Assembly: GCF_003931565.1 (NCBI RefSeq) | Contig: NZ_RRYI01000003.1 | Coordinates: forward strand, 620,001-684,000 | Source of the DNA: Caulobacter sp. 602-1 | GTDB lineage: Bacteria; Pseudomonadota; Alphaproteobacteria; Caulobacterales; Caulobacteraceae | Length of the DNA stretch: 64,000 nucleotides | Direction: 5' to 3' | Shown here: one piece after another, positions 33,879 through 40,963 of the stretch | How the letters are laid out: each line of letters begins with the position of its first letter | Position numbering within the stretch: the stretch's first letter is position 1 | Program-made: the position numbers and the translations under genes | The notes under the pieces: generated by a model | Databases searched by the model: none | What the model was told of the DNA's origin: nothing | Seen by the model: only the letters and a program-made list of their open reading frames with translations

Positions 33879-35126
33879 TCATGACGCGGGTGTGAGGAGG
33901 GCGCCGAGCCAGGCCGCGCCAGCGACCAGGAACAGGCCCGGCGCGACCCGCCAGGCGAAGCCGCGCTGGCCGCCCGAAAAGGCGAAGACCAGCTTGGTCA
34001 GGGTGTTGGTCGAAAGCCCGGCGAGAATGGGCAGCACGGCCTGTTCAGGGGCCATCCGGCCCGACCCGACCAGGGACGCGATCGAGACCGCAGCGGCATG
34101 GGTGTCGACAAGGCCCGCCAGGGCCGCCCCGGCGACGGCGCCGGCCGCCCCGAACCGCTCGCGCAGCGCGGCGGAGACGACGAGGATCGCCGCCAGGGTC
34201 ACGGCGAAGGTCAGGGCCGTCGAAAGGCTGAAGGCCTGGCCGGGATCGGGGTCGTCACGGGCGGGCTGGCGCAACGCCAGGCGCGTGAACGCCGCGCCGT
34301 AGACCACCGCCGCCAGACCCGCGCACAATAGCGGCCCGGCCATGACCCGCAGGGTCGGCAGGCTGGTGACGCCGATCACGAGCGCCATCTGGATGATGGT
34401 GGCCACCGTCGACAGCACCGCGCCCGCCACCGCCGCCGACAGCGCCGTGGGCGTCGCCGCCGCTCGTCCGGCCATGGCGCCGATCGTCGCCGTGCTCGAG
34501 ATGAAGCCGGAGGCCAGTCCGGCCAGGGGCAGCCCCCACCGGGCGCCGAGCGCCCTCACCGCGACGTGGCCGGCGGCGCCGATGGCCAGCACCAGGACGA
34601 CGACGATCCAGATCGAACGAGGGTTGAGCGCCAGGAACGGCCCCATCGCGCGATCTGGCAACAGGGGCAGGACGACCAGGGTCGCGCCCGCCAGGATCAG
34701 GGCGTCGCGAACCTCGTCCGGGGTCAGGACCTGGCTGACGAAATGGTGCAGCGGGGTGCGAGCGGCCAGCAGGATCGCGACGACGACCCCGACACAGGCG
34801 GCGACACCGGGTGAAAGGAACGCTAGCCCGCCCACCAGGGCCGTCAGGATCAGGGCGACTTCGGTGGTCAAGCCGGCGTCAGGCTCGGCGCGGGCCCTCC
34901 AATAGCTCAGGGCCGCCAGGACGGCGACCGCGGCCGTGACGACCGCCAGCAGCGTCGGACCGCCGACCGCGAAGCTGACCGCTCCGGCCAGGGAGGTGAC
35001 CGAGAAGGTGCGGATTCCGGCCGCCGAGGACGAAGCGCGCGCCTGCTTGCGGCGTTCGCGCTCGGCGCCGATCAGCAGGCCGACGCCCAGGGCAACGGCC
35101 AGGTTCAGGATGGGGACATCAGGAAT
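33879..35126 (-). CDS. MgtC/DUF4010 integral membrane protein; start codon non-standard or frame-shifted
   Basis: Polytopic membrane protein of the MgtC-SapB/DUF4010 family, function unknown. The conserved N-terminal block NLAVALGVGLLIGAERERR is encoded well upstream of the first conventional start (TTG at 34871), which would delete it. Between that TTG and the in-frame TAG near 35174 there is no ATG, GTG or TTG. An ATT at 35126 sits six bases after GGAG and yields 415 residues, the usual family length. Alternatively the ATG at 35119 would be in frame if the C-run (GGGG, 35112-35115 on the plus strand) had one more base. Start is therefore uncertain; the body (SGFISSTATIGAMAGRAA, GLSTNTLTKLVFAFSGG) is intact. 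Confidence 0.72.
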   Translation of the reverse strand: MPDVPILNLAVALGVGLLIGAERERRKQARASSSAAGIRTFSVTSLAGAVSFAVGGPTLLAVVTAAVAVLAALSYWRARAEPDAGLTTEVALILTALVGGLAFLSPGVAACVGVVVAILLAARTPLHHFVSQVLTPDEVRDALILAGATLVVLPLLPDRAMGPFLALNPRSIWIVVVLVLAIGAAGHVAVRALGARWGLPLAGLASGFISSTATIGAMAGRAAATPTALSAAVAGAVLSTVATIIQMALVIGVTSLPTLRVMAGPLLCAGLAAVVYGAAFTRLALRQPARDDPDPGQAFSLSTALTFAVTLAAILVVSAALRERFGAAGAVAGAALAGLVDTHAAAVSIASLVGSGRMAPEQAVLPILAGLSTNTLTKLVFAFSGGQRGFAWRVAPGLFLVAGAAWLGALLTPAS

Positions 35127-35249
35127 GGCCGGCTCCGATGGCGCGCTTTCGAGACGAGGGTTCGCCCATTGCTAGACCCTGTCCCGTCGTTTTGCACGGC
35201 TTCCGCGTCTGGGTCGCCGCGCAAGTCGGCCAGCGCCGTTGAAATGACG

Positions 35250-35280
35250 AAGGCCCGACGGGGGTGTCCCGCCGGGCCTT
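35250..35280 (-). terminator. Terminator-like hairpin after wza-like gene
   Basis: AAGGCCCGACGGG and CCCGCCGGGCCTT pair with a single mismatch, 23 bases beyond the stop of the minus-strand exporter gene. No long T-run follows. Confidence 0.6.
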
Positions 35281-35302
35281 GTCTCGTTCGGAGCGGCTCG
35301 GA

Positions 35303-35899
35303 TCAGAAGAAGCGTTCGCCGATCCGGATCGTGTCGCCCGGCGCCACCTGGGTCGAAGGCTCGAGCGCGCTCTTGGCTTCCGACGTTTCGCCATTGTGCT
35401 TGATGTAGACGCTCTTCTTATCGGCGCGGTAGGTGAAGCCGCCCGCGGTGGCCACCGCGTTCAGCACCGTCAGGCCGGCCGTGTAGGGATAGGTGCCGGG
35501 CTTCACGACTTCGCCCAGGATATAAAAGGGGCGGAAGGTCAGGACTTCGGCGCTGACGCGCGGCTCCTTCAGATAGCCGTCGCTAAGCGATTTCTGCACG
35601 GCGTCCTGGAACTGGCCGACGGTCAGACCACCCGCCTTGATCTCGCCGATCAGCGGCAGCGACATCAGCCCGCTGCCGGTGACGAAGAATTCGCCCGACA
35701 GGTCGGGCTCGCCGTAGACGGTCACCCGGACCTTGTCACCGGCGCCGAGCAGGTAATCCATCGACTGGGCCGCCGGAACCGGCGCATCGCTGATCACGGG
35801 CTGCTGGGCGCGGGCCGCGCCACTCCAGCCGCCAGCGGCGATACAGACGACCAGCGCCAGCATCGAAAGGAGGCGCGAGAGTTTCGAAACACCGATCAT
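35303..35899 (-). CDS. Wza-type polysaccharide export protein (short form)
   Basis: About 198-residue outer-membrane/periplasmic exporter subunit for capsule or EPS. Signal peptide to roughly residue 31 (ARAQQ), then the poly-export domain (YLLGAGDKVRVTVYGEPDLSG with LPLIGEIKAGGLTVGQF) and one SLBB-type segment (FYILGEVVKPGTYPYTAGLTVLNAVATAGG). I use the ATG at 35899 (AAGGTGAG upstream) rather than the in-frame GTG at 35914. It is shorter than E. coli Wza and, unlike it, the predicted cleavage is signal-peptidase-I-like with no convincing lipobox. Corresponds by context to the Caulobacter wza orthologue near hvyA. Confidence 0.85.
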   Translation of the reverse strand: MIGVSKLSRLLSMLALVVCIAAGGWSGAARAQQPVISDAPVPAAQSMDYLLGAGDKVRVTVYGEPDLSGEFFVTGSGLMSLPLIGEIKAGGLTVGQFQDAVQKSLSDGYLKEPRVSAEVLTFRPFYILGEVVKPGTYPYTAGLTVLNAVATAGGFTYRADKKSVYIKHNGETSEAKSALEPSTQVAPGDTIRIGERFF

Positions 35900-36001
35900 C
35901 GCGAAGCATCTCACCTTGGACGTTTAGAACCTGGGGACTTCTCAGGCTTGGAAATCTAAATGCCACATCGCACGTGACCGTCACATGAACAAGATCAAGC
36001 C

Positions 36002-36790
36002 TCAGGCCGCTCGCGCTTTACTGAACTGAATGATCTTGGGTTCGCCGCCATCAAGTCTAACGGCGGTCAGGACGCCGGTCGCATAGGCGCCTGTGTCGAC
36101 ATTGATCCGCTGGCGTCCGACGAAGGCCTCCTCGACCGGCGTGTGGCCGTGGACGACGGTGGCCTTCAGCCCGTGCGGGTTGTCGAGGAATTCGTTGCGG
36201 ATCCACAGCAGATCGGCGGCGACCTGGCGCTCCAGCGGCAAGCCCGGGCGCACGCCCGCGTGGACGAAGACATAGTCGCCATAGACAGCCATCAGCTCCA
36301 GCTGGCGCAGAAAGGTCTCGTGGGCCGGGGGGAAGGCGGCGCGGAAGGCCTGGCGGGCCTGCTCCCAGACCTCCGGCTCGGCGCGGCCGACCGGGCGCTG
36401 CACGCCATAGGACGTCAAGGTCTCGCCGCCGCCGTATTCGATCCAGGACGGCCCCGCCATCGGGTCGTCGAGGAAGTGCAGCAGCGTCTCCTCATGGTTT
36501 CCCATCAGGGCGCGGAACTCGAAGCGTCCCTCGGCGGCCTGCGCCTTCAGCAGGATCAACCGGTCGATCACCGCCGAGGACTGAGCGCCGCGGTCGACAT
36601 AGTCGCCCAGCATGACCAGCACGGGCGGGTCCTGGCGGCCCGTGGCGCGATAGTCCTCGGTCACCGCCCCGATCAGGCCGTCCAGCAGGTCGAGCCGCCC
36701 GTGCACATCCCCCACGGCGTAAACCATTCGACCGCCCGTGGACGACGCGCCGCGCGGCTGGGACTTGGAACGAAAGAGGGACTTGAACAT
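36002..36790 (-). CDS. PPP-family metallophosphatase
   Basis: 262-residue calcineurin-like phosphatase of the bacterial PPP (serine/threonine phosphatase, PrpA/ApaH-like) group. All metal motifs are present: YAVGDVHGRLDLL, LGDYVDRGAQS, LMGNHEETLL, and HAGVRPG with HGHTPVE. A short basic N-terminus (MFKSLFRSKSQPRG) precedes it; the start at 36790 is chosen because the upstream extension lacks initiation signals. It lies between the exporter gene and hvyA, divergent from hvyA. A phosphatase of similar position exists in C. crescentus; its target is not known. Counteracting phosphorylation in the capsule pathway is only a guess. Confidence 0.85.
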   Translation of the reverse strand: MFKSLFRSKSQPRGASSTGGRMVYAVGDVHGRLDLLDGLIGAVTEDYRATGRQDPPVLVMLGDYVDRGAQSSAVIDRLILLKAQAAEGRFEFRALMGNHEETLLHFLDDPMAGPSWIEYGGGETLTSYGVQRPVGRAEPEVWEQARQAFRAAFPPAHETFLRQLELMAVYGDYVFVHAGVRPGLPLERQVAADLLWIRNEFLDNPHGLKATVVHGHTPVEEAFVGRQRINVDTGAYATGVLTAVRLDGGEPKIIQFSKARAA

Positions 36791-36878
36791 CACACTCGCC
36801 AGGACGGCGACAAGCGCCAGAACCAAGAACCTGGATTTTGCCCCAGGCGACGGCTTAGTTCAACGGCGCATGAAGCAG

Positions 36879-36893
36879 TTAACTCGCAATTCA
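36879..36893. promoter_or_regulatory. CtrA-like box in AT-rich hvyA upstream region
   Basis: TTAACTCGCAATTCA fits the CtrA pattern TTAA-N7-TTAA with one mismatch. It opens an AT-rich island (36879-37012) unlike the surrounding high-GC DNA; TTAATTTTAAAATTA at 36943-36957 is another partial match. C. crescentus hvyA is reported to be under multi-layered cell-cycle control, consistent with such sites. Confidence 0.4.
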
Positions 36894-37021
36894 GCATGCT
36901 CATTTCCGCTCAATTTACCAAGTATATTTCCCCTTCATTGTAGTTAATTTTAAAATTACCACAGTTAAACATCAGGATTATACCATCTAAATTCAGCTCA
37001 AATTTGCGCCGCGAATGAATA

Positions 37022-37048
37022 CTGACCTCACGAACACAGCGAGGTCAG
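37022..37048 (+). promoter_or_regulatory. Hairpin sequestering the hvyA ribosome-binding site
   Basis: CTGACCTC (37022-37029) is the exact complement of GAGGTCAG (37041-37048), which contains the Shine-Dalgarno GAGG of hvyA; the ATG is at 37050. In the mRNA the 8-bp stem with an 11-base loop would hide the ribosome-binding site, suggesting translational control. Confidence 0.6.
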
Positions 37049-37049
37049 C

Positions 37050-37886
37050 ATGTTCAAGGCACGTAACATTGTTCTAGGACTCGTAAGCGCCATCGCCATG
37101 ATGGCCGGCGCCAGCGCTCAGGCCGGTTCGATGCCGTTCATGCCGCGCGGCGAAGGCGTCGGCGCTCCGATGGGCTTCGCCGACCTGTGCCGCCGCGACG
37201 CCGACGCCTGCGGCGCGCCAGCGGACCAGTTGGCCTTCTTGGGCGGCGCGGTCAGCCTGACGGCGACATCTTCGGTGGGCGCGCCTTCGCAACATCATTT
37301 CGAGGCCGTCGCGCCGACCGCGTCGGCCGTCGAGGACGGGGCGAACCTGATCGCGGTGGAGGTCATTAAGGCCTGGACGCCCGCGGCGGTCGAAGACTTC
37401 GTCGCCGCCGGCCAGTTGCGCCCGTCCGCGGTCGCGGTCGCCGCGGCGCCCGCCGCCGCCGCGACAAAGTCCGACAATCTGGCCTGGACCACTCGCACCG
37501 ACCGCGAACAGGTCAAGCTGCTGAATCAAGTCAACCAGCTGGTCAATCGCACGGTCAAGAAGGCCACGGACCTGGAACTCTACGGCCAGCCTGAATACTG
37601 GTCCCTGCCGCGCCAAGTGAACGGGAAGCTCTACGGCGACTGCGAGGACTATGCGCTGGAAAAACGCCGTCAGCTGATCGCGGCCGGCGTGCCGGAAACG
37701 GCCTTGTCCATGGCCGTCGCCTTCACGGCCCGCGGCGAGAGCCACGCCGTGCTGATGGTCTCGCTGGAAAGCGGCGACTGGGTGCTGGACAATCTGACCC
37801 CCTGGGCGACCCCGTGGGAAGACCTGAACTATCGCTGGGTCGAGCGCCAGATCCCTGGCACGGCCCTGTGGACCACCATCGCCTGA
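37050..37886 (+). CDS. hvyA: HvyA, transglutaminase-like cysteine protease homologue, capsule restriction factor
   Basis: 278-residue exported protein of the bacterial transglutaminase-like cysteine proteinase (BTLCP) family. In C. crescentus HvyA prevents capsulation of G1 swarmer cells. Signal peptide about 1-26 (SAQAGS), an Ala-rich linker (about 120-140), then the BTLCP domain with Cys198 in YGDCEDYALEKR, His232 in ESHAVLM and Asp247 in WVLDNLTPW, a complete Cys-His-Asp triad. It is flanked by the phosphatase and the pssY-like gene, as I recall for C. crescentus, supporting orthology. Upstream lie an AT-rich region with a CtrA-like box and a hairpin over the ribosome-binding site; a strong terminator follows, so it is monocistronic. 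Confidence 0.88.
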   Translation: MFKARNIVLGLVSAIAMMAGASAQAGSMPFMPRGEGVGAPMGFADLCRRDADACGAPADQLAFLGGAVSLTATSSVGAPSQHHFEAVAPTASAVEDGANLIAVEVIKAWTPAAVEDFVAAGQLRPSAVAVAAAPAAAATKSDNLAWTTRTDREQVKLLNQVNQLVNRTVKKATDLELYGQPEYWSLPRQVNGKLYGDCEDYALEKRRQLIAAGVPETALSMAVAFTARGESHAVLMVSLESGDWVLDNLTPWATPWEDLNYRWVERQIPGTALWTTIA

Positions 37887-37908
37887 GCGATCGGCCGGTC
37901 AGAACGCG

Positions 37909-37941
37909 AAAACCCCCGGACCAGCAGGTCCGGGGGTTTTT
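37909..37941 (+). terminator. Rho-independent terminator of hvyA
   Basis: AAAACCCCCGGACC and its exact complement form a 14-bp stem with an AGCA loop, continuing into TTTTT. It starts 22 bases after the hvyA stop. Confidence 0.92.
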
Positions 37942-37966
37942 CGTCGGGCCCTTCGCGCAAACGAAA

Positions 37967-37992
37967 ACGCCCGCTCGGTGATGAGCGGGCGT
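37967..37992 (-). terminator. Terminator of the 50-residue membrane-protein gene
   Basis: ACGCCCGCTC and its complement form a 10-bp stem with a six-base loop; on the minus strand TTTTC follows. A second hairpin, CCGATC-TTCG-GATCGG (37998-38013), stands between it and the small gene's stop at 38032. Confidence 0.7.
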
Positions 37993-38031
37993 GCGGACCG
38001 ATCTTCGGATCGGCCGGCGTGGATGGAGAGC

Positions 38032-38184
38032 TTAGAAGATGCGCGAGATCGTCAGCGCCAGAGCGCCCCAGAGCCCCGCCGAAATGATCGCGCCCATGCC
38101 CAGCCCCAGCAGCGGGGGGAGACGCTTGGCGCGAGTCGGCGCGACGGCGTCGACTTGGGCAAACGAGATCTTGGCTTCAATCAT
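38032..38184 (-). CDS. Small 50-residue single-pass membrane protein
   Basis: Encodes 50 residues beginning MIEAKISFAQVDAVAP, then a basic stretch TRAKRLPP and one hydrophobic helix (about residues 26-46, LLGLGMGAIISAGLWGALAL) ending SRIF. GGAGTG lies six bases before the ATG and two hairpins, one with a T-run, follow the stop, so it looks like a genuine stand-alone gene. It lies between hvyA and pssY on the opposite strand. No known family is recognised. The basic segment before the helix predicts a cytoplasmic N-terminus. A regulatory partner for a capsule-pathway membrane enzyme is conceivable but unsupported beyond location. Confidence 0.68.
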   Translation of the reverse strand: MIEAKISFAQVDAVAPTRAKRLPPLLGLGMGAIISAGLWGALALTISRIF

Positions 38185-38378
38185 CGATCACACTCCTGAT
38201 GCGATGACTGTAATAGGGCGCGGCTAATCGCCGGTGAATGAACAGAGTCTACGCGCGTTAAGCATATGTGCCAGCCCTGCGGATTTTCCCGGGGACGCTG
38301 TGAAGCGTTTGCGCTAGCTTGGGGTCGTCGGAACTGGAAACCAGTCGCGACGCGGTGGGGAACTCAGAGGGTTATCTG

Positions 38379-39032
38379 GTGGACGGGGGAGGCTATATCG
38401 AATTTCTCTCGCCAGAATTGCATGGGCCGCTGCCGCGGGTCGCCGTGGATCCCTGTAAGCGCGCGCTGGACGTCGTGGCTTCGGCCCTGCTGTTGCTGCT
38501 GTTCGCGCCCCTGCTTCTGCTTGCGGCCTCGCTGATCAAGCTCGAATCTCCAGGCCCGGCCCTCTTCCGACAGACGCGGGGCGGCCTCGGCGGCGCGCGC
38601 TTCCAGATTCTCAAGCTGCGCACCATGCACTGTCGCGAGGACGGGCCCGAGCTGACCCAGGCGCGGCGCGGCGACAATCGGATCACCCGGATCGGCCGCC
38701 TCCTGCGCGCCAGCAGCATCGACGAGTTGCCTCAGCTGTTGAACGTTCTGCGCGGCGACATGTCCCTGGTCGGTCCCCGCCCCCATGCCGCGGCCCATGA
38801 CGAGTACTATGGCGCGCGCATTCCGGACTATTACGCCCGCTACCAGGCGCGGCCGGGGCTCACAGGCTGGGCCCAGGTCAAGGGCCTGCGCGGCGGCACC
38901 GAGACGGTGGAGGCCATGCGTCGCCGGGTCGAGGCCGATATCGATTACATCCGGACCTGGTCGATCCTGAAGGACGCCCAGATCGTCCTTCTCACCATTC
39001 CCAGCCTGCTGATCGCCGACAACGCCTACTGA
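38379..39032 (+). CDS. pssY: PssY-like polyprenyl-phosphate hexose-1-phosphate transferase
   Basis: Initiates EPS/capsule repeat units by moving a hexose-1-phosphate from UDP-sugar to undecaprenyl phosphate. About 217 residues from the GTG at 38379 (AGAGGG upstream; an in-frame TTG at 38319 lacks a site). The short, single-helix form of the bacterial sugar transferase family: one hydrophobic segment (VVASALLLLLFAPLLLLAAS), then LESPGPALFRQTRGG, FQILKLRTM, SIDELPQLLNVLRGDMSLVG, PRP, YQARPGLTGWAQVKGLRG. In C. crescentus PssY acts redundantly with HfsE and PssZ in holdfast/EPS synthesis. Convergent with the ligase gene, overlapping it by seven bases. Confidence 0.87.
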   Translation: MDGGGYIEFLSPELHGPLPRVAVDPCKRALDVVASALLLLLFAPLLLLAASLIKLESPGPALFRQTRGGLGGARFQILKLRTMHCREDGPELTQARRGDNRITRIGRLLRASSIDELPQLLNVLRGDMSLVGPRPHAAAHDEYYGARIPDYYARYQARPGLTGWAQVKGLRGGTETVEAMRRRVEADIDYIRTWSILKDAQIVLLTIPSLLIADNAY

Positions 39033-40963
39033 GCCTTGGCTTGGGCCTGGGACAGGCGTTCGGCGACGATCAGGAACGCCAGCGCGAGCCGGCCAGAAGG
39101 GCTGTTGATGCTGCCGACCACGCTCCTGAGGCGCCCCTCGCCGCCAGACCGGCCAAATTCGGTCCGCGCCTGATAGACGACCTGTTCGCGCACGGCCTCC
39201 GACAGCTCGGGCCAGTGCTCATAGGCCAAACGGGTTCGGCTCCTGAAGAGGCTGGTCTGCAGCGGAGCGACCGCGAACGAACAGCCCAGCGCGATATTGG
39301 CCGCGGCGATGTCGCCTCGCTGGAAATCGACGGCGGCCTTCCGGAGCCACGCGGCGCCGGATCCGGGACGTAGGGCCACTTCCCGATGGCTCAGGTCTTC
39401 GAGACGCGCCCGCGCCTTCGAGTCCGCCGGGGAAGCAAGACCGGCCTCGATGCTGCTCGCCAGCACCTCCGCCGAAGCCGTCGGCATGGCGGAGAGGTCG
39501 CCGCCGAACCGTGACGCCGCCAGGGGAACGGCGAACAGCAGGGAGACCACGAGGGCGACGGCCGCGAAAGCGCTCGTTCCCCAGTCCGCCTTTCGCTCGC
39601 CCCCCCGCGCGCGACGCGGCGCTGACGTCGCCGTCATCGCGCCGAGCCCCACGGCGAAGACCGCCTGCAGAGCCGGGACCTGAATGGCGAAATCCGAGAG
39701 GCCATGCAGCAGGACGACCACCGTGGCGGCGATCGTGGCGCGCGCCAGCGCTCCGATCGTGCCCGGCCTGACCGCGTCTCGCCCGACACGCCAGAGCGCG
39801 GCGAGCAGCCAGGCCAGCATGACGATGGAGCCGACGATACCGGCCTCCTCCAGCCATTGGAGGTAGAGGTTGTGGGTGGCGCGCACGTCGAACAGGACGT
39901 TCAGGTTCTCGGTGGTGGTGATCAGCTGATTGACGATCGGAAAGGACCCGAGACCGAACCCGAACCAAGGTGAAGCCAAGAAAGCTTGCCAGTGGGCGTC
40001 GAAGATCGCCTTTCGGGTGGCGACGTCGCCGTCGAGATGCTCCAGCCGCGCGGCGGTCAGGTCGGCGCTGCGCATGGCCACGCCGATGACGACCAGCAGG
40101 GCCGCTGCGCCGCCAACGATCGCGATGGCCCGAACCCGTCGCCCCTGGGCCAGCACCTGCCATGTCAACAGCACGGCCAGACCGACCACGGTGGCGAAGA
40201 TCCCGCCCCGCGAGGCGGTCAGCGCCAGGGCGACGGCGAACACGGCCGCCGCGGCCAGGCTCAGGCTGGCGTTCAGATCCATCCGGTCGAGACGCGGGGC
40301 GCCGCCCGCGCGCTGGATCGCTTGTGAGAAGAACATCACCGCGAAGACCGCGCCGACGCCCATCAGGGTGGCGACGGAATTGGGGCTGAACAGGGTCGCC
40401 GTCAGACGTCGCCCGGCGCGCAGGCCGACATGGTCGATAATCGCGATCGCCGCGAAGGCCGCGAGCGCGAGCAGCAGCCACCAGACCAGCGTTCTGCGCC
40501 GCGTTTCCGATGCGCCGACAATGCGGGCGGCCAGGAACAGGCAGGCCAGGTTCACCAGGCTAACGAGATTGAGCATGAGGGCGGAGCGGTCGACGGTGAT
40601 CGCACCGTCATGCCCGTCCAGATAGTTCCAGACGGGATGCGCGCCGCCGGGCCCGAACGGCGTCAGCGACCAGGCCGTGGCGACCAGCAAGCCGATGAAC
40701 AAGAGGCCGGGCCAGGGCGCGATCAGGACGCCAGGGACTTTTCGCGCCCAGCCGCAGGTGCTCAGCAAGATCAGCAGATAGGCGGCTTGCAGTACGCCGA
40801 AAACAGAGGCCATAGCCACGTCGCTGGCGCCGAACGCGACGATCTCGGCCAGGACCAGGGCGACAAGGGCGCCGATCGCGACGCCCTCGGAAGTCTGCAA
40901 TTTTCGCGGCCTGGCCGCTCCGGGCGAGGACGCTCCCCCGCCCGAGCGGGTCCTAGTCCGCAT
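39026..40963 (-). CDS. O-antigen ligase/polymerase (Wzy/WaaL-like) membrane protein
   Basis: About 645-residue inner-membrane protein with roughly twelve helices (residues about 30-450) and a C-terminal soluble helical/TPR-like part (about 480-645, RLEDLSHREVALRPGSGAAWLRK). The O-antigen ligase (Wzy_C) signature region TATLFSPNSVATLMGVG, LTASRGG, and FGFGLGSFPIVNQ ... THNLYLQWLEEAGIVGS is clear. It probably polymerises or ligates the capsule/EPS repeat units in the periplasm. The ATG at 40963 lies within the wzc coding end (11-base overlap), so it is translationally coupled to the BY-kinase. The gene ends inside the convergent pssY stop region. Confidence 0.82.
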   Translation of the reverse strand: MRTRTRSGGGASSPGAARPRKLQTSEGVAIGALVALVLAEIVAFGASDVAMASVFGVLQAAYLLILLSTCGWARKVPGVLIAPWPGLLFIGLLVATAWSLTPFGPGGAHPVWNYLDGHDGAITVDRSALMLNLVSLVNLACLFLAARIVGASETRRRTLVWWLLLALAAFAAIAIIDHVGLRAGRRLTATLFSPNSVATLMGVGAVFAVMFFSQAIQRAGGAPRLDRMDLNASLSLAAAAVFAVALALTASRGGIFATVVGLAVLLTWQVLAQGRRVRAIAIVGGAAALLVVIGVAMRSADLTAARLEHLDGDVATRKAIFDAHWQAFLASPWFGFGLGSFPIVNQLITTTENLNVLFDVRATHNLYLQWLEEAGIVGSIVMLAWLLAALWRVGRDAVRPGTIGALARATIAATVVVLLHGLSDFAIQVPALQAVFAVGLGAMTATSAPRRARGGERKADWGTSAFAAVALVVSLLFAVPLAASRFGGDLSAMPTASAEVLASSIEAGLASPADSKARARLEDLSHREVALRPGSGAAWLRKAAVDFQRGDIAAANIALGCSFAVAPLQTSLFRSRTRLAYEHWPELSEAVREQVVYQARTEFGRSGGEGRLRSVVGSINSPSGRLALAFLIVAERLSQAQAKAQ

